A stretch of DNA of 11,090 bases from Actinomycetes bacterium (GTDB lineage: Bacteria; Actinomycetota; Actinomycetes; Mycobacteriales; Mycobacteriaceae). The notes beneath the pieces are model-generated. The model saw only the letters and a program-made list of their open reading frames with translations, was not told where the DNA came from and did not search any database. The stretch lies in NCBI GenBank assembly GCA_023388385.1, contig JAEWGK010000034.1:1-11090 (forward strand), given 5' to 3'. Shown piece by piece: positions 1-7,068 of this stretch; positions within the stretch are counted from its first letter, which is position 1; each line of letters begins with the position of its first letter. Position numbers and translations under genes: made by a program.

Positions 1-638
1 GGGTGGATGCACACGGTGGCGGCGTAGCCGAGCGCGGCGGCGTCGAGTGCCTCCGAGCGCAGGCCGTCGTCGTCGGAGATGTCGACGTGGACGGAGTCCA
101 GGGCGGCGCGGCCGAAGGCGGCGGCAGCGAGCTGGACGCGGGCGCGGGCGTGGCGGGCGACGTCGCGGTAGGTGCCGTCGGCGTGGCGGGAGGACGTGCC
201 GCCGAGGCCGGCGACCAGGTCCTCGGCGCCCCAGAACAGGGCGGCGAGCCCGTCGGCGGCGGCGATCTCCTCGGCCCGCAGGACCCCGAGGGGCGTCTCG
301 ACGAGGGCGACGACCTCGAACCCGCGGACGGCGAGCTCGGCAACCTGCGCTGCGGACTCCGCCTTCGGCAGCATGACCAGGCGGACGCCCGCGGCCTCGG
401 CGGCGGCGAGGTCCTCCGCCTGCTCCGGGGCGCCGGCGGCGTTGACCCGGACGATGACGCGCTCCGGGTCCAGGTCCGCGGCGGCGATGGCCGCGCGGCC
501 GACGGGGCGGTTCTCCGGGCGGCAGCCGTCCTCCAGGTCGAGGATGACCATGTCGGCGCGGTCGAGGGCCGTGGCGAAGCGCTCGGGCCGGTCGGCGGGG
601 GCGAAGAGGATCGCGGGGCCCGGCGGATGCCAGCTCAT
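1..638 (-). CDS. citE: CitE-like beta-hydroxyacyl-CoA lyase, probable (R)-HMG-CoA lyase (3' end outside window)
   Basis: HpcH/HpaI aldolase / citrate lyase beta-subunit family enzyme, a Mg-dependent lyase that splits beta-hydroxyacyl-CoA thioesters. Translating the minus strand from the ATG at 638 gives 212 residues with no stop before the window edge. Visible family marks are LDLEDG at 33-38, the VRVN arginine (R64), VETPLGV with the metal-ligand glutamate E114, GAEDL with the acidic ligand D140, and the start of the C-terminal IHP motif at the edge. The M. tuberculosis homologue in the same gene order (Rv2498c, 273 aa) was shown to act as an (R)-HMG-CoA lyase in leucine breakdown, so about 60 residues are probably missing here. 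The start ATG shares ATGA with the stop of the MaoC gene, which implies translational coupling and also fixes the start. Family assignment is firm. The HMG-CoA substrate rests on gene context; malyl- or citramalyl-CoA lyase activity is the alternative. Confidence 0.9.
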   Translation of the reverse strand, partial: MSWHPPGPAILFAPADRPERFATALDRADMVILDLEDGCRPENRPVGRAAIAAADLDPERVIVRVNAAGAPEQAEDLAAAEAAGVRLVMLPKAESAAQVAELAVRGFEVVALVETPLGVLRAEEIAAADGLAALFWGAEDLVAGLGGTSSRHADGTYRDVARHARARVQLAAAAFGRAALDSVHVDISDDDGLRSEALDAAALGYAATVCIH

Positions 639-1123
639 CGCTCCCCCTCCCGGTCCGGGTCGCACTGGACCAGGGTGGAGCGCACCGCGCGGCAGACGAC
701 GACGCCGTCCTGGTTGCGGCCGACGTGCTCCAGCTCGACGATGCCCTCGCCGGGCCGCGACGTCGAGCGGCGCGCGCCGACGCACACGGTCTCGGCGTAG
801 AGGGTGTCTCCGTGGACCATCGGCGCGGGGAAGGACACCTCGGTGAAGCCGAGGTTGGCGACGATGGTGCCGAGCGTCAGCTGGGACACCGACAGGCCGA
901 CGACCGTGGACAGCGTCCACATGGAGTTGACCAGGCGGCTGCCGCCGAATCCGGGCTGCTGCGCCGACCAGTGCGCGTCGAGGTGCAGCGGCTGCGTGTT
1001 CATCGTCAGCGTGGTGAACAGCACGTCGTCCGTCTCGGTGACCGTGCGGCCGGGGCGGTGCAGGTAGCGGGCGCCGACCTCGAATTCCTCGAACCAGAGG
1101 CCGCGCTGGAGGATCTCGCTCAT
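635..1123 (-). CDS. MaoC-family (hot-dog fold) hydratase, probable 3-methylglutaconyl-CoA hydratase
   Basis: 162-residue single-domain MaoC-like protein, the usual length for one hot-dog hydratase unit. The hydratase-2 signature region is at about residues 38-50 and reads TLTMNTQPLHLDA. It keeps the proline-leucine-histidine part (H47) but has N42 where classical (R)-hydratases have the catalytic aspartate of GDxNPxH. By position it matches Rv2499c of M. tuberculosis, between the acyl-CoA dehydrogenase and CitE genes. The inferred role is syn-type hydration of 3-methylglutaconyl-CoA to the HMG-CoA isomer used by CitE. The start ATG is preceded by AAGGGA at 7 nt. The gap to the upstream dehydrogenase gene is 14 bp, and its TGA overlaps the citE ATG. 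Family is clear; the exact substrate is inferred from the operon. Confidence 0.9.
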   Translation of the reverse strand: MSEILQRGLWFEEFEVGARYLHRPGRTVTETDDVLFTTLTMNTQPLHLDAHWSAQQPGFGGSRLVNSMWTLSTVVGLSVSQLTLGTIVANLGFTEVSFPAPMVHGDTLYAETVCVGARRSTSRPGEGIVELEHVGRNQDGVVVCRAVRSTLVQCDPDREGER

Positions 1124-1137
1124 CGTGGTCCCTTCCC

Positions 1138-2298
1138 CTACAGGCCCAGCCCGCGGGCGATGAGCATGAACTGCACCTCGGTGGTGCCCTCGCCGATCTC
1201 CAGGATCTTGGAGTCGCGGTAGTGGCGGGCGACCGGGTACTCGTTCATGAAGCCGTAGCCGCCGTGGATCTGGGTGGCGGCGCGGGCGTTGTCCATCGCG
1301 GCCTCGGAGGCGATCATCTTGGCGATGGACGCCTCGCGGCGGAAGTCCAGGCCCTTCAGCATCTTCGCGGCGGCGTCGTACCAGGCCATGCGGGCGGCGT
1401 GGGCGCGGGCCTCCATGCGGGCGATGGTGAAGCTGATCGCCTGGTAATCGGCGATGCGCCGGCCCATCGAGGTGCGCTCCTTCGCGTACCTGACGGATTC
1501 ATCGACGCAGCCCTGGGCGGCGCCGGTGGCCAGGGCCGCGATGGCGACGCGCCCCTCCGCGAGGATGGACAGGAAGTTGGCGAAGCCGCGGCCGCGCACG
1601 CCGAGGAGGTTGGCCTCCGGCACGCGGGCGCCGGAGAACGTCAGCGGGTGGGTGTCGGAGGCGTTCCAGCCGACCTTGTCGTACGCCTCCCCGACGGTGA
1701 AGCCCTCCGTACCGGACGGGACGATGATGGTGGAGATCTCCTTCTTCCCGCCCTCCTTCTCGCCGGTGACGGCGGTGACGGTGACCAGGGAGGTGATGTC
1801 CGTGCCGGAGTTGGTGATGAACTGCTTGGCGCCGTCGATGACCCACTCGCCGCCCTCCAGGCGGGCGGTGGTGCGGGTGCCGCCGGCGTCGGAGCCGGCG
1901 TCCGGTTCGGTGAGGCCGAAGCCCGCCAGGCGGCGGCCGGACACGAGATCCGGCAGCCACGTCCCCTTCTGCTCCTCGTCGCCGAAGCGCAGGATGGGCA
2001 TGGCGCCCAGGCCGACACCCGCCTCGAGGGTGATGGCGACGGACTGGTCGACCTTCGCCAGCTCCTCCAGCGCGATGCCGAAGGAGAGGTAGTCGCCGCC
2101 CTGGCCCCCGTACTCCTCGGGGAATGGCAGGCCGAACAGGCCCATCTCCCCCATCTGGGCGACGATCTCGTAGGGGAACGTGTGGTCTCGGTCGTGCTGG
2201 GCGGACACGGGGGCGACCGCGTCACGGGCGAACTCGCGGACGCCCGCCTGCAGGTCCCGGTACTCGGCGGGCAGATCGGCGGTGTTGATATCGGTCAT
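1138..2298 (-). CDS. fadE19: Acyl-CoA dehydrogenase (FadE19-like), probable isovaleryl-CoA dehydrogenase
   Basis: 386-residue FAD-dependent acyl-CoA dehydrogenase, standard length. The N-terminal helical domain is followed by the first family signature GLTEPDAGSDAGG at 128-140, the beta domain to about 235, and the C-terminal helical domain with QIHGGYGFMNEYP at 343-355. The glutamate in IGEGTTE (E370) is at the canonical catalytic-base position. The enzyme would oxidise a short branched acyl-CoA, isovaleryl-CoA by context, passing electrons to ETF. The ATG at 2298 has a strong GAGGAG 6 nt upstream. It lies 127 bp after accA1 and 14 bp before the MaoC gene. Human isovaleryl-CoA dehydrogenase uses a different catalytic glutamate (E254), which this protein appears to lack, so the exact acyl substrate (isovaleryl, 2-methylbutyryl or another short chain) cannot be read from sequence alone. 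Confidence 0.92.
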   Translation of the reverse strand: MTDINTADLPAEYRDLQAGVREFARDAVAPVSAQHDRDHTFPYEIVAQMGEMGLFGLPFPEEYGGQGGDYLSFGIALEELAKVDQSVAITLEAGVGLGAMPILRFGDEEQKGTWLPDLVSGRRLAGFGLTEPDAGSDAGGTRTTARLEGGEWVIDGAKQFITNSGTDITSLVTVTAVTGEKEGGKKEISTIIVPSGTEGFTVGEAYDKVGWNASDTHPLTFSGARVPEANLLGVRGRGFANFLSILAEGRVAIAALATGAAQGCVDESVRYAKERTSMGRRIADYQAISFTIARMEARAHAARMAWYDAAAKMLKGLDFRREASIAKMIASEAAMDNARAATQIHGGYGFMNEYPVARHYRDSKILEIGEGTTEVQFMLIARGLGL

Positions 2299-2425
2299 GT
2301 CGTGCTCCTCGGGGTGCGGTGTGCGCCGCGGATGGCATGCGCGGGAAACGGATGATGCGTGGTGGGGTGGTTCGGGGGCGAGGGGTGCGCCGGGCGGGGC
2401 CCGCCTGGTGTCGGGGTCCAGTGCG
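2299..2425 (-). other. 127-bp gap between accA1 and fadE with a short GC hairpin
   Basis: This is the only sizeable gap inside an otherwise tight operon. Just after the accA1 stop it holds an inverted repeat, GGCGGG-G-CCCGCC at 2393-2405, which can fold as a 5-bp stem with a 3-nt loop. No T-run follows it in the direction of transcription and no promoter hexamers were recognised. At its other end lies the GAGGAG ribosome binding site of fadE. It could be an mRNA-processing or stabilising element, or simply spacer. Confidence 0.35.
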
Positions 2426-4471
2426 TCAGCCGCCGGGCTCCTCGACGGCGGCCAGCGGCTGACCGGCGGCGACCTGGTCGCCGGCGGAGGCGAGGTGCCT
2501 GACGACGCCGGCCTCGGGGGCCGTGAGGGTGTGCTCCATCTTCATGGCTTCCACGACGACGACCGGGTCCCCGGCGGTGACCTCCGCGCCGTCGGCGGCG
2601 GTGAAGGCGATGACGGTGCCGGGCATCGGGGAGGCGAGCGCCCCCTCGGCCCCGTCGGGGCCGGCCGCGGAGCGGACGACGTCGTCGCGGCGCAACAGCC
2701 AGGCCCCGGCATCGGAGGACGCGAGCAGCTCCCCGTCGCCGGCGTGCTCGACGCGCCAGCGGCGGGCCATGCCGTCGACGGTGACGCGGAGGGCATCGCC
2801 CTCGCGGTGGACCGCCGCGCGGTGGACGCGCGGTTCCGGGGCCTCCGCCATCGCCGCGCGGCCGGCCTCGTCGGCGGGGTGGGTGATGCCGGCGACGACG
2901 TCGCCGACGACGACGCGGGCGTCATCCGGCGAGCCGGTCAGCGACACGACGGAGGACCCGCCGGCGCCGGCGAGGCGGAGGCGCTGCACGGCGGGTTCGC
3001 CGAGGCGCCAGCCATCGGGCACGGCCCACGGGGAGGCCGGCCGGTCGGGCCAGCGCTCCCGCAGCCACGCCATCGCGGCGGCGACGAGCGCCTCGTCGGG
3101 GGCACCGGGATCGGCGTAGCCGCCGGCGACGCGGTCGAGCAGCCCGGTGTCCAGGTCGCCGGCGGCGACCTCGTCGACGGCCAGCAGGTACCGCAGGAAG
3201 TCCACGTTGACGCCGACGCCGCCGACGGCGGTCGCCGCCAGTGCCCGGTCGAGCCGGACGAGCGCCTCCGCGCGGTCCTCGCCGTGGGCGATGACCTTCA
3301 TGAGCATCGGGTCGTACAGCGGGGTGACCTCGGTGCCGTCGGCGATGCCGGAGTCGACGCGGATGCCCGGGCCGGACGGCTCGGCGACGCGGGTGACGCG
3401 GCCGCCCGTCGGCAGGAACCCCGCCGCCGGGTCCTCCGCGTAGACGCGGGCCTCGATGGCGTGGCCGGTCAGGCGCACGTCGTCCTGCGTCAGCGGCAGC
3501 CGCTCGCCGCGGGCGACGGCCAGCTGCAGCGCCACCAGGTCCAGGCCCGTGACCTCCTCCGTCACCGGGTGCTCCACCTGCAGGCGGGTGTTCATCTCCA
3601 TGAAGTAGAACGTGTCCGGCTCGTCGGCGGGGACGATGAACTCCACCGTCCCCGCGCCGACGTAGCCGACCGACCGGGCCGCGTCGCAGGCGGCCCTGCC
3701 GATGCGGGCGCGGGTGGCGTCGTCAAGCAGGGGAGACGGCGCCTCCTCGATCACCTTCTGGTGGCGGCGCTGCAGCGAGCACTCGCGCTCCCCCAGGTGG
3801 ATGACGTTCCCGTGGGCGTCGGCGAGGATCTGGACCTCGATGTGGCGGGGCGTGTCGACGAAGTGCTCGAGGAACAGCGAGTCATCGCCGAAGGCGCCGG
3901 CGGCCTCGCGCCGGGCGGTGACGAGGGCGGCGGAGAGATCCGCGGGGTCCTCGACACGGTGCATGCCCTTGCCGCCGCCTCCGGCGGAAGGCTTGATGAG
4001 CACGGGGAAGCCGATGCCCGGCGCGGCCCCGATGAGCTCCCCGTCGGTGAGCCCCGGCCGGGAGATGCCCGGCACGGTCGGGACGTCGCGCGCCTCGACG
4101 GCCTCGCGGGCCGAGATCTTGTCGCCCATCGTCTCGATGGCCTCCGCGGGCGGCCCCATGAAAACGATGCCGGCGGCGGCGCAGGCGCGGGCGAAGGCCG
4201 CGTTCTCCGACAGGAAGCCGTAGCCGGGGTGGATGGCCTGCGCGCCGGTGCGGCGGGCGGCGTCGATGATGGCCTCGGCGACGAGGTAAGACTCGCGCGC
4301 CGGGGCGGGTCCAATGCGGACGGCGACGTCGGCGTCGCGGACGTGCGGGGCGTCGGCGTCGGCATCCGAATACACGGCCACGGAGCGGACGCCCTGCTCC
4401 CGCAGGGTGCGGATGACGCGTCGGGCGATCTCGCCGCGGTTGGCGACGAGGACGGTGTCGATGGCGGTCAT
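2426..4471 (-). CDS. accA1: Acyl-CoA carboxylase biotin-containing alpha subunit (3-methylcrotonyl-CoA carboxylase type)
   Basis: 681-residue fusion of biotin carboxylase and biotin carboxyl carrier protein. The N-terminal carboxylase domain opens with [10 protein letters not shown] at about 7-16. The ATP-grasp glycine loop GGGGKGM is at 164-170, and [15 protein letters not shown] at 291-305 carries the catalytic/metal-binding glutamate, asparagine and arginine. A linker domain follows, then the biotinyl domain with EAMKMEH, whose lysine (about K644) would be biotinylated. It carboxylates biotin from bicarbonate and ATP and hands the carboxyl group to the AccD1 subunit encoded just upstream. 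The chosen ATG at 4471 has AAGGAG 9 nt upstream; a longer in-frame extension to about 4663 would overlap accD1 and is not credible. The spacer to accD1 is 28 bp. Orthologous position is Rv2501c of M. tuberculosis. MCC rather than propionyl-CoA specificity is inferred from AccD1 and the neighbours. Confidence 0.95.
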   Translation of the reverse strand: MTAIDTVLVANRGEIARRVIRTLREQGVRSVAVYSDADADAPHVRDADVAVRIGPAPARESYLVAEAIIDAARRTGAQAIHPGYGFLSENAAFARACAAAGIVFMGPPAEAIETMGDKISAREAVEARDVPTVPGISRPGLTDGELIGAAPGIGFPVLIKPSAGGGGKGMHRVEDPADLSAALVTARREAAGAFGDDSLFLEHFVDTPRHIEVQILADAHGNVIHLGERECSLQRRHQKVIEEAPSPLLDDATRARIGRAACDAARSVGYVGAGTVEFIVPADEPDTFYFMEMNTRLQVEHPVTEEVTGLDLVALQLAVARGERLPLTQDDVRLTGHAIEARVYAEDPAAGFLPTGGRVTRVAEPSGPGIRVDSGIADGTEVTPLYDPMLMKVIAHGEDRAEALVRLDRALAATAVGGVGVNVDFLRYLLAVDEVAAGDLDTGLLDRVAGGYADPGAPDEALVAAAMAWLRERWPDRPASPWAVPDGWRLGEPAVQRLRLAGAGGSSVVSLTGSPDDARVVVGDVVAGITHPADEAGRAAMAEAPEPRVHRAAVHREGDALRVTVDGMARRWRVEHAGDGELLASSDAGAWLLRRDDVVRSAAGPDGAEGALASPMPGTVIAFTAADGAEVTAGDPVVVVEAMKMEHTLTAPEAGVVRHLASAGDQVAAGQPLAAVEEPGG

Positions 4472-4499
4472 GGGGGAGTTCTCCTTCTCCGATCCGGGC

Positions 4500-6077
4500 T
4501 CACATGCGGAACACGCCATAGCCCGGCTCGCCCAGGGGCGCGCCGGCGGCGACGTCGAGGGCCATGCCCAGGACGCGGCGGGTGTCGGCCGGGTCGATGA
4601 CCCCGTCGTCCCAGAGACGGGCCGAGGAGTGGTACGGGTGGGACTGCTCGTCGAACTGCGCACGGATGGGGGACTCGAAGTCCTCCTGCTCCTCCGCGGA
4701 CCAGGTGCCGCCGCCCCGCTCGATCTGGTTCCGGCGGACGGTCGACAGGGTCATGGCCGCTTGGGGCCCACCCATGACGGCGATGCGGGCATTGGGCCAC
4801 ATCCACAGGAAGCGGGGCGAGTACGCGCGGCCGCACATGGAGTAGTTGCCGGCGCCGAAGGCACCGCCGATGACGACGGTGAGCTTCGGCACCCGGGTGG
4901 TGGCGACGGCGTTGACCATCTTCGCGCCGTGCTTGGCGATGCCCCCGGCCTCGTACTCCCGGCCGACCATGAAACCTGTGGTGTTCTGCAGGAACACGAG
5001 CGGGATGCCGCGCTGGTCGCACAGCTCGATGAAGTGCGCGCCCTTCTGGGCGGACTCGGCGAAGAGGATGCCGTTGTTCGCCACGATGCCGACGGGGTGG
5101 CCGTGGATGCGGGCGAACGACGTCACCAGGGTGCCCCCGAACTCCGCCTTGAACTCGTGGATGGAGCCCGCGTCGCAGAGCACCTCGATGACCTCGTGCA
5201 CGTCGTACGGCGTCTTCGCGTCGACCGGGACGATGTCGTAGAGGTCGGTCTGCGGGCGCGGCGCCTCGGCGGGCGCGGCCACGTCCCACGGCGCCTCCGG
5301 GTCCCGCGGAAGCGTTGCGACGATGCCCCGGACCCTGCGCAGCGCGTCGGCGTCGTCCGCGGCGAGGTGATCGGTCACGCCCGAGACGCGGGAGTGCAGT
5401 GCGCCGCCGCCGAGCTCCTCCGGCGTGACGTCCTCGCCCGTCGCGGCCTTCACCAGCGGCGGGCCCGCCAGGAAGATGGTGCCCTGATCGCGGACGATGA
5501 CGGCCTCGTCGCTCATCGCCGGGACGTAGGCGCCGCCGGCGGTGCAGCTGCCCATGACGGAGGCGATCTGCGGGATGCCCTTGGCGGACATGGTCGCCTG
5601 GTTGTAGAAGATGCGGCCGAAGTGGTCGCGGTCGGGGAAGACCTCGTCCTGGTTGAGCAGCATCGCGCCGCCGGAATCGACCAGGTAGATGCAGGGCAGG
5701 CGGTTGGCCTCGGCGATTTCCTGGGCTCGGAGGTGCTTCTTCACCGTCATCGGGTAGTAGGTGCCGCCGGAGACCGTGGCGTCGTTGGCGACGATCATGC
5801 AGCGGCGGCCCTCCACCAGACCGATGCCGGCGACGATGCCGGCGGCCGGGACGTGCCCGCCGTACATGCCGTGGGCGGCGAGCGGGGCGACCTCCAGGAA
5901 CGGGCTGCCGGGATCGAGGAGCTCGGTGATGCGCTGGCGGGCGAGCAGCTTCCCGCGGGAGAGGTGCCGTTGGCGGGCCTTCTCGCCGCCGCCGAGGGCG
6001 GTACGGGCGAGGGTCCCGCGCAGGTCGTCGACCAGCGCGACGTGGCGCTCGCGGTTCGTCTGCGTGGGGGCGGTCAT
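4500..6077 (-). CDS. accD1: Acyl-CoA carboxylase carboxyltransferase beta subunit (3-methylcrotonyl-CoA carboxylase type)
   Basis: 525-residue carboxyltransferase with both crotonase-like halves. The N-terminal half has [17 protein letters not shown] at about 133-149 and [12 protein letters not shown] at 176-187. The C-terminal half has [11 protein letters not shown] at 362-372 and [16 protein letters not shown] at 408-423. The QNTTGFMVG and [18 protein letters not shown] stretches are typical of methylcrotonyl-CoA carboxylase beta subunits, not of propionyl/acetyl-CoA AccD5 types, so the substrate call is stronger here than for AccA1. It transfers the carboxyl group from biotin to 3-methylcrotonyl-CoA, giving 3-methylglutaconyl-CoA. 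ATG at 6077 was chosen because GGAGG lies 4 nt upstream and homology begins soon after; an in-frame extension to 6257 would run through the promoter region. It is the first gene of the catabolic operon and matches Rv2502c in order. Confidence 0.95.
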   Translation of the reverse strand: MTAPTQTNRERHVALVDDLRGTLARTALGGGEKARQRHLSRGKLLARQRITELLDPGSPFLEVAPLAAHGMYGGHVPAAGIVAGIGLVEGRRCMIVANDATVSGGTYYPMTVKKHLRAQEIAEANRLPCIYLVDSGGAMLLNQDEVFPDRDHFGRIFYNQATMSAKGIPQIASVMGSCTAGGAYVPAMSDEAVIVRDQGTIFLAGPPLVKAATGEDVTPEELGGGALHSRVSGVTDHLAADDADALRRVRGIVATLPRDPEAPWDVAAPAEAPRPQTDLYDIVPVDAKTPYDVHEVIEVLCDAGSIHEFKAEFGGTLVTSFARIHGHPVGIVANNGILFAESAQKGAHFIELCDQRGIPLVFLQNTTGFMVGREYEAGGIAKHGAKMVNAVATTRVPKLTVVIGGAFGAGNYSMCGRAYSPRFLWMWPNARIAVMGGPQAAMTLSTVRRNQIERGGGTWSAEEQEDFESPIRAQFDEQSHPYHSSARLWDDGVIDPADTRRVLGMALDVAAGAPLGEPGYGVFRM

Positions 6078-6147
6078 GCGTCCTCCGGGGCGTCGGGCGT
6101 CGTGTGCGGGGCGGCCTCCGGGGTGGCGCACGGCCCCGCCGGGCATC

Positions 6148-6185
6148 ACGTTAATCACAATTAACTTTGTGGGGGCAAACGTTAA
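6148..6185. promoter_or_regulatory. Candidate TetR operator: perfect inverted repeat plus a second ACGTTAA copy
   Basis: GTTAAT-CACA-ATTAAC at 6150-6165 is a perfect 6-bp-arm inverted repeat with a 4-bp spacer. ACGTTAA overlaps it at 6148-6154 and recurs at 6179-6185, 31 bp away, close to three helical turns. A second, overlapping inverted repeat CACAA-TTAACT-TTGTG spans 6156-6171. The AT-rich sequence contrasts sharply with its surroundings and lies about 70-90 bp upstream of accD1, so it is well placed for control of the catabolic operon by the TetR protein encoded upstream. The symmetry is seen directly; binding is inferred. Confidence 0.55.
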
Positions 6186-6207
6186 GCGCCGCAAACTGTG
6201 ACTGCAA
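6179..6207 (-). promoter_or_regulatory. Candidate promoter of the accD1 operon
   Basis: On the minus strand, TTGCAG (6207-6202) is followed by a 17-bp spacer and TAACGT (6184-6179), giving a -35/-10 pair with good spacing but an imperfect -10. Transcription would start near 6172 and the -10 would overlap the second ACGTTAA copy, while the inverted repeat would lie just downstream of the start, a classical repressor position. A different pair beginning with TTGCCC (6178-6173) is possible, so the exact promoter is uncertain. Confidence 0.35.
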
Positions 6208-6331
6208 TCACTTTTTGGGCACAATGCATTCGCCCTGCTCGGGGCACGTGCCGTCACCCCCGATCGCCACCCCCGGCGCGGATGCCCCGGGCCCCATCAA
6301 GGGTCGATCCGGCGCAGCCGTTGCACGTGCC

Positions 6332-6356
6332 GCCCCGCGGACGTCGCCGGCGGGGC
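6332..6356 (-). terminator. Hairpin just after the TetR gene, possible terminator
   Basis: GCCCCGC (6332-6338) and GCGGGGC (6350-6356) form a perfect 7-bp GC stem with an 11-nt loop, starting 6 nt after the TetR stop codon. No T-run follows on the minus strand, so it is not a canonical intrinsic terminator. U-poor hairpins are often proposed as terminators in actinobacteria. It would separate the regulator transcript from the accD1 operon at least partly. Confidence 0.35.
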
Positions 6357-6362
6357 CGCGCC

Positions 6363-6953
6363 CTACTCCCCCAGGTCGAATGCCCGCAGCGCCATCGCGC
6401 GGGCCTCCCGGGCCACGGCGTCGCCGCCGGCCCAGTGCAGGACGTGCTGGGAGGAGTTGATGAGGCCCGCCGCCAGCTGCACCCTCAGCCGAGCCGCGGC
6501 GGCGTCGAGCGACGGATCGGCGGCGCGGACGGCGTCCGACCACAGGCCGACGTACGTGCGCTGCAGCGAGCGGACCTTGTCGCGGTCCTCCCGGTCGAGG
6601 TTGCCGATCTCCCGTTCCTGGATGCGGATGCGGTCGGGCTCCGTCACCGCGAAGTCGACGTGGAAGTCGATGAGGGCGCGCAGCGTTCCGGCCGGGTCCG
6701 CGTCGTCGCCGCGGTCGGCGAGGACCGCGCGGGCGCCGTCGACGAGCCGGATGGAGATGTCGATGAGGATCGCCGCGAGCAGCCCGGCCTTGCCGCTGAA
6801 GTGCCGGTAGACGGCGGGACCCGAGACGCCGACGGCGCTGCCGACGTCGTCGAGCGTCGTCTGGCGGAAGCCGCGCTCGGCCATGATGCGCGCGGCGGCG
6901 GCGATGAGTTCCTCGCGTCGCCGCGACTTCGCGGCCCGGCGGGCGTCCGGCAT
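6363..6953 (-). CDS. TetR-family transcriptional regulator, probable regulator of the leucine operon
   Basis: 196-residue TetR-type regulator, normal length. The N-terminal DNA-binding domain is clear: ELIAAAARIMAERGFRQTTL at 15-34, then the helix-turn-helix DDVGSAVGVSGPAVYRHF at 35-52, ending in the typical GKAGLL. The C-terminal ligand and dimer domain (about 70-196) is helical and has no recognisable ligand signature. The ATG at 6953 has AGGAG 6 nt upstream. The gene lies upstream of accD1 on the same strand. In M. tuberculosis the comparable cluster is controlled by the TetR protein Rv2506 (BkaR), which is divergently placed, so the same job is proposed here, presumably relieved by an acyl-CoA intermediate. 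The nearby inverted repeat at 6150-6165 is the obvious candidate site. Family is certain; target and ligand are inferred. Confidence 0.9.
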   Translation of the reverse strand: MPDARRAAKSRRREELIAAAARIMAERGFRQTTLDDVGSAVGVSGPAVYRHFSGKAGLLAAILIDISIRLVDGARAVLADRGDDADPAGTLRALIDFHVDFAVTEPDRIRIQEREIGNLDREDRDKVRSLQRTYVGLWSDAVRAADPSLDAAAARLRVQLAAGLINSSQHVLHWAGGDAVAREARAMALRAFDLGE

Positions 6954-7068
6954 CGGCGGCTCCTCTCTCCTGGCCCGGCCGCCTCCCCGCCGCGGCCGCC
7001 GCGTTCCCCGCGTGCGCCGCGCCGTCGCCGGACCGGACCCCGTTCGGTGACGTGTCGAGGATAGCCCG

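Larger units (their letters stand above)
6078..6362 (-). other. 285-bp regulatory intergenic region between the TetR gene and accD1
   Basis: Non-coding stretch in two parts. The half next to the TetR gene (6231-6362) is very GC-rich and has a 7-bp hairpin just after the TetR stop and two copies of GCACGTGCCG (6244-6253 and 6323-6332). The half next to accD1 includes an unusually AT-rich island (about 6145-6230) with the inverted repeat and promoter-like hexamers described separately. The ribosome binding site GGAGG of accD1 is at its left end. A 29-codon frame at 6208-6297 is present but was not accepted as a gene. Confidence 0.7.

Noticed and set aside
2180-4600. Very long plus-strand open frame (806 codons) opposite accA1 and fadE
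   Set aside because: It is the shadow of high-GC coding sequence on the other strand: low-complexity Gly/Ala/Asp/Arg composition, no recognisable domain, and it lies opposite a gene with complete catalytic motifs.
4314-6164. 616-codon plus-strand open frame opposite accD1
   Set aside because: Same shadow effect; accD1 on the minus strand has all carboxyltransferase motifs and a good ribosome binding site.
6223-6230. 8-bp palindrome AATGCATT
   Set aside because: Too short and isolated from the other regulatory elements to support a function.
6078-6257. N-terminal extension of AccD1 to an upstream start at 6257
   Set aside because: It would translate the AT-rich operator/promoter region, has no family similarity, and the ATG at 6077 has GGAGG directly upstream.
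6208-6297. 29-codon minus-strand frame just upstream of the accD1 promoter, ending in [12 protein letters not shown]
   Set aside because: Considered as a leader peptide or small two-cysteine protein. It has no ribosome binding site, contains no leucine codons that could act in attenuation, and overlaps the proposed -35 region.
6363-6953. TetR gene as AmtR, the nitrogen regulator found near purH in C. glutamicum
   Set aside because: The remembered AmtR sequence differs throughout the ligand domain and in the N-terminal arm. Context with the leucine operon fits a BkaR-like regulator better.
6977-6997. GGCCGC/GCGGCC inverted repeat upstream of the TetR gene
   Set aside because: Six-base GC-only arms are expected by chance in this composition, and it has no T-run or promoter association.
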